Source of the DNA: Candidatus Babelota bacterium
Lineage (GTDB): Bacteria; JAGOBX01
DNA length: 6,920 bases
Assembly: GCA_017999075.1 (NCBI GenBank)
Contig: JAGOBX010000188.1
Span: forward strand, 1 to 6,920
Direction of reading: 5' to 3'
Part shown: positions 5,671 through 6,920 of the stretch, piece after piece
How the letters are laid out: the number at the start of each line of letters is the position of its first letter
Position numbering within the stretch: the first letter of the stretch is position 1
Position numbers and translations under genes: made by a program
The notes under the pieces: model-generated
Told to the model about the DNA's origin: nothing
Seen by the model: only the letters and a program-made list of their open reading frames with translations
Database searches by the model: none

Positions 5671-6920
5671 ATGATAAACAGAATTAGATATAAAGATTTG
5701 AAAAATATTATAACTGCTGTAAAAATTCCGCACAATGATGTTACCGTTATAGAATCAGTTGGTTTTAAAGAAATTATAATAAAAAATAAAGATATTAAGA
5801 ATGATATTATTCATATTGCTGATTCTGAAAAAGTTAATCTGCCATCGGAAATATTCTTAAAAAAAGTATTAACAGATTATTTTTTATTAAACAAAAAAGA
5901 ATGTATATCAAATTTCGAATGGATTTCCGGACAGATTGATGAGTATAAATTAAAGATAAAACCTGTTGATTATAAAAATTCTGTAATTCAGAATTTGCTA
6001 AGTCAGTTTGTAGAAATAATAAACGATAATTTTAAAAATAAAACTATTTTATTTCAATTTTCAAAAGTTCAGGAATTAGATTTGTTCTCTTTTTTTGTAA
6101 TACGTAAAATCCTTGACGATAATGTTTCATTTAACTATGCTTTTGTATTTGATCATAGAATTGTTCCTGCAGTAAAATCAGAAAAACTAAAATATGAAAA
6201 TTATGTTGAAAAATTATTTTATGTTCTTGAATTTTGTATAGCTTTGAAGTTTTGGGCAAAAGCAGTTGCATTAGTAGATAAACTGCTTAAACTGGCCAAT
6301 AAGATTTCAGATGAACATTTAAAAGGTCAGATAATTTTCCGCGCAGGAATGATTTACGTCAGACGCGGTTTGATGAAAAAAGCTGAAAATTATTATTCAT
6401 TAAGTCAGAAAATATTTGAAAAAATAAATGATGTAGAAAATTGGATTAAAAGCACGAATAGTCTTGGTAATATTTATATCACTTTAGAAAAATATTCGGT
6501 TGCAAGCGAACTGTTTAAACAGGCGCTTTCAATTTCTGAAGAAAAACAGGAAGATTATTCTCTGGCTGTGATATACGGCAGTATGGGTAATGTTCAAATT
6601 AAAGTGGGAAATTTTAATGAAGCGATAGATTATCTTTATAAATCTCTTGTATTCACTGCTCGCGGCGGTTATTTTCATAATGTTCAGCTTGTTTACGGTT
6701 TTCTCGGCGAAGCATATATGGGATTGAGAAATTATAAAAAAGCACAGTATTATTTTAAAATAGCATATAAATTTTCATGTCTTGAAAAATCTCAAATCAA
6801 CCAGGGAAATAATACTATGCGTATAGGAAAATTATATTCGGTAACCGGAGATATTCAGGAATGTAAAATTTATTATAAAAAATCTTTATTGATATTTAAA
6901 AAGATTAATTACCTTTATGG
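5671..6920 (+). CDS. TPR-repeat protein, N-terminal part only; runs off window
   Basis: An uninterrupted frame of 416 codons continues past the right edge. From about residue 190 it is an alpha-solenoid of tetratricopeptide repeats: roughly 191-213 (weak), 218-251 (GMIYVRRGLMKKAENYY), 258-293 (LGNIYITLEKYSVASELF), 296-330 (MGNVQIKVGNFNEAIDYL), 338-370 (LGEAYMGLRNYKKAQYYF) and 378-411 (IGKLYSVTGDIQECKIYY). These show the expected Gly/Ala-Tyr and Ala-x-x-Tyr/Phe spacing. Residues 1-190 contain no recognisable domain by eye. KTILFQFSKVQELD (about 129-142), followed by FVIRKILDD, resembles the Walker B region of STAND ATPases without the acidic residues, and no P-loop is present. There is no signal peptide or clear membrane span. 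TPRs usually bind proteins, so a signalling or scaffold role is likely but unproven. The ATG has no Shine-Dalgarno sequence but lies behind a strong promoter and inverted repeat. It is transcribed away from the lpxH operon. Confidence 0.85.
   Translation, partial: MINRIRYKDLKNIITAVKIPHNDVTVIESVGFKEIIIKNKDIKNDIIHIADSEKVNLPSEIFLKKVLTDYFLLNKKECISNFEWISGQIDEYKLKIKPVDYKNSVIQNLLSQFVEIINDNFKNKTILFQFSKVQELDLFSFFVIRKILDDNVSFNYAFVFDHRIVPAVKSEKLKYENYVEKLFYVLEFCIALKFWAKAVALVDKLLKLANKISDEHLKGQIIFRAGMIYVRRGLMKKAENYYSLSQKIFEKINDVENWIKSTNSLGNIYITLEKYSVASELFKQALSISEEKQEDYSLAVIYGSMGNVQIKVGNFNEAIDYLYKSLVFTARGGYFHNVQLVYGFLGEAYMGLRNYKKAQYYFKIAYKFSCLEKSQINQGNNTMRIGKLYSVTGDIQECKIYYKKSLLIFKKINYLY

Overview
This is a very A+T-rich window from a bacterium using the standard bacterial code (TGA is used as a stop). 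An LptF/LptG-type permease and an LpxH-type phosphatase indicate an outer membrane with lipopolysaccharide. The phylum cannot be fixed by eye. The tandem GYF_2 plus zinc-finger protein and the low GC fit a poorly characterised diderm lineage, but that is inference.

Layout, + strand left part (1-2841): the window opens inside a class I SAM-dependent methyltransferase that looks broken. Motif I is in one frame, the next segment is in another frame and carries a TAA, and an A10 tract restores the first frame, after which the C-terminal half is intact. Next come a complete DegT/DnrJ/EryC1-type PLP sugar aminotransferase and, 72 bases on, an LptF/LptG-family permease. The last two share an 11-base leader containing the ribosome binding site (TTTAAGGATTG). 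A methyltransferase, a nucleotide-sugar aminotransferase and an LPS-export permease together suggest surface-polysaccharide or LPS work.

Minus-strand block (5508 down to 2939): three genes in one likely operon. In transcription order these are a protein with two GYF_2 domains and a B-box-like zinc-binding module, a membrane-anchored ComEC-type metallo-beta-lactamase-fold hydrolase, and LpxH (lipid A pathway). The last two overlap by four bases (ATGA). The operon converges on the permease gene, so two LPS genes meet tail to tail across a short spacer (2842-2938).

Divergent control region (5509-5670): 162 bases holding two back-to-back sigma70-type promoters. The minus-strand one is an exact consensus match (TTGACA, 16 bp, TATAAT) and the plus-strand one nearly so (TTGACA, 17 bp, TATTAT). 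A perfect 12-bp inverted repeat with an 18-base spacer begins in the plus-strand -10 box and looks like an operator. Right end (5671-6920): the start of a long TPR protein that runs off the window. Its N-terminal region may be a degenerate STAND-type ATPase module.

I see no tRNA, rRNA, CRISPR array, insertion sequence or phage gene. Most of the window is ordinary housekeeping and envelope content. The best leads are the decayed methyltransferase, the divergent promoter/operator region and the unusual GYF/zinc-finger protein.
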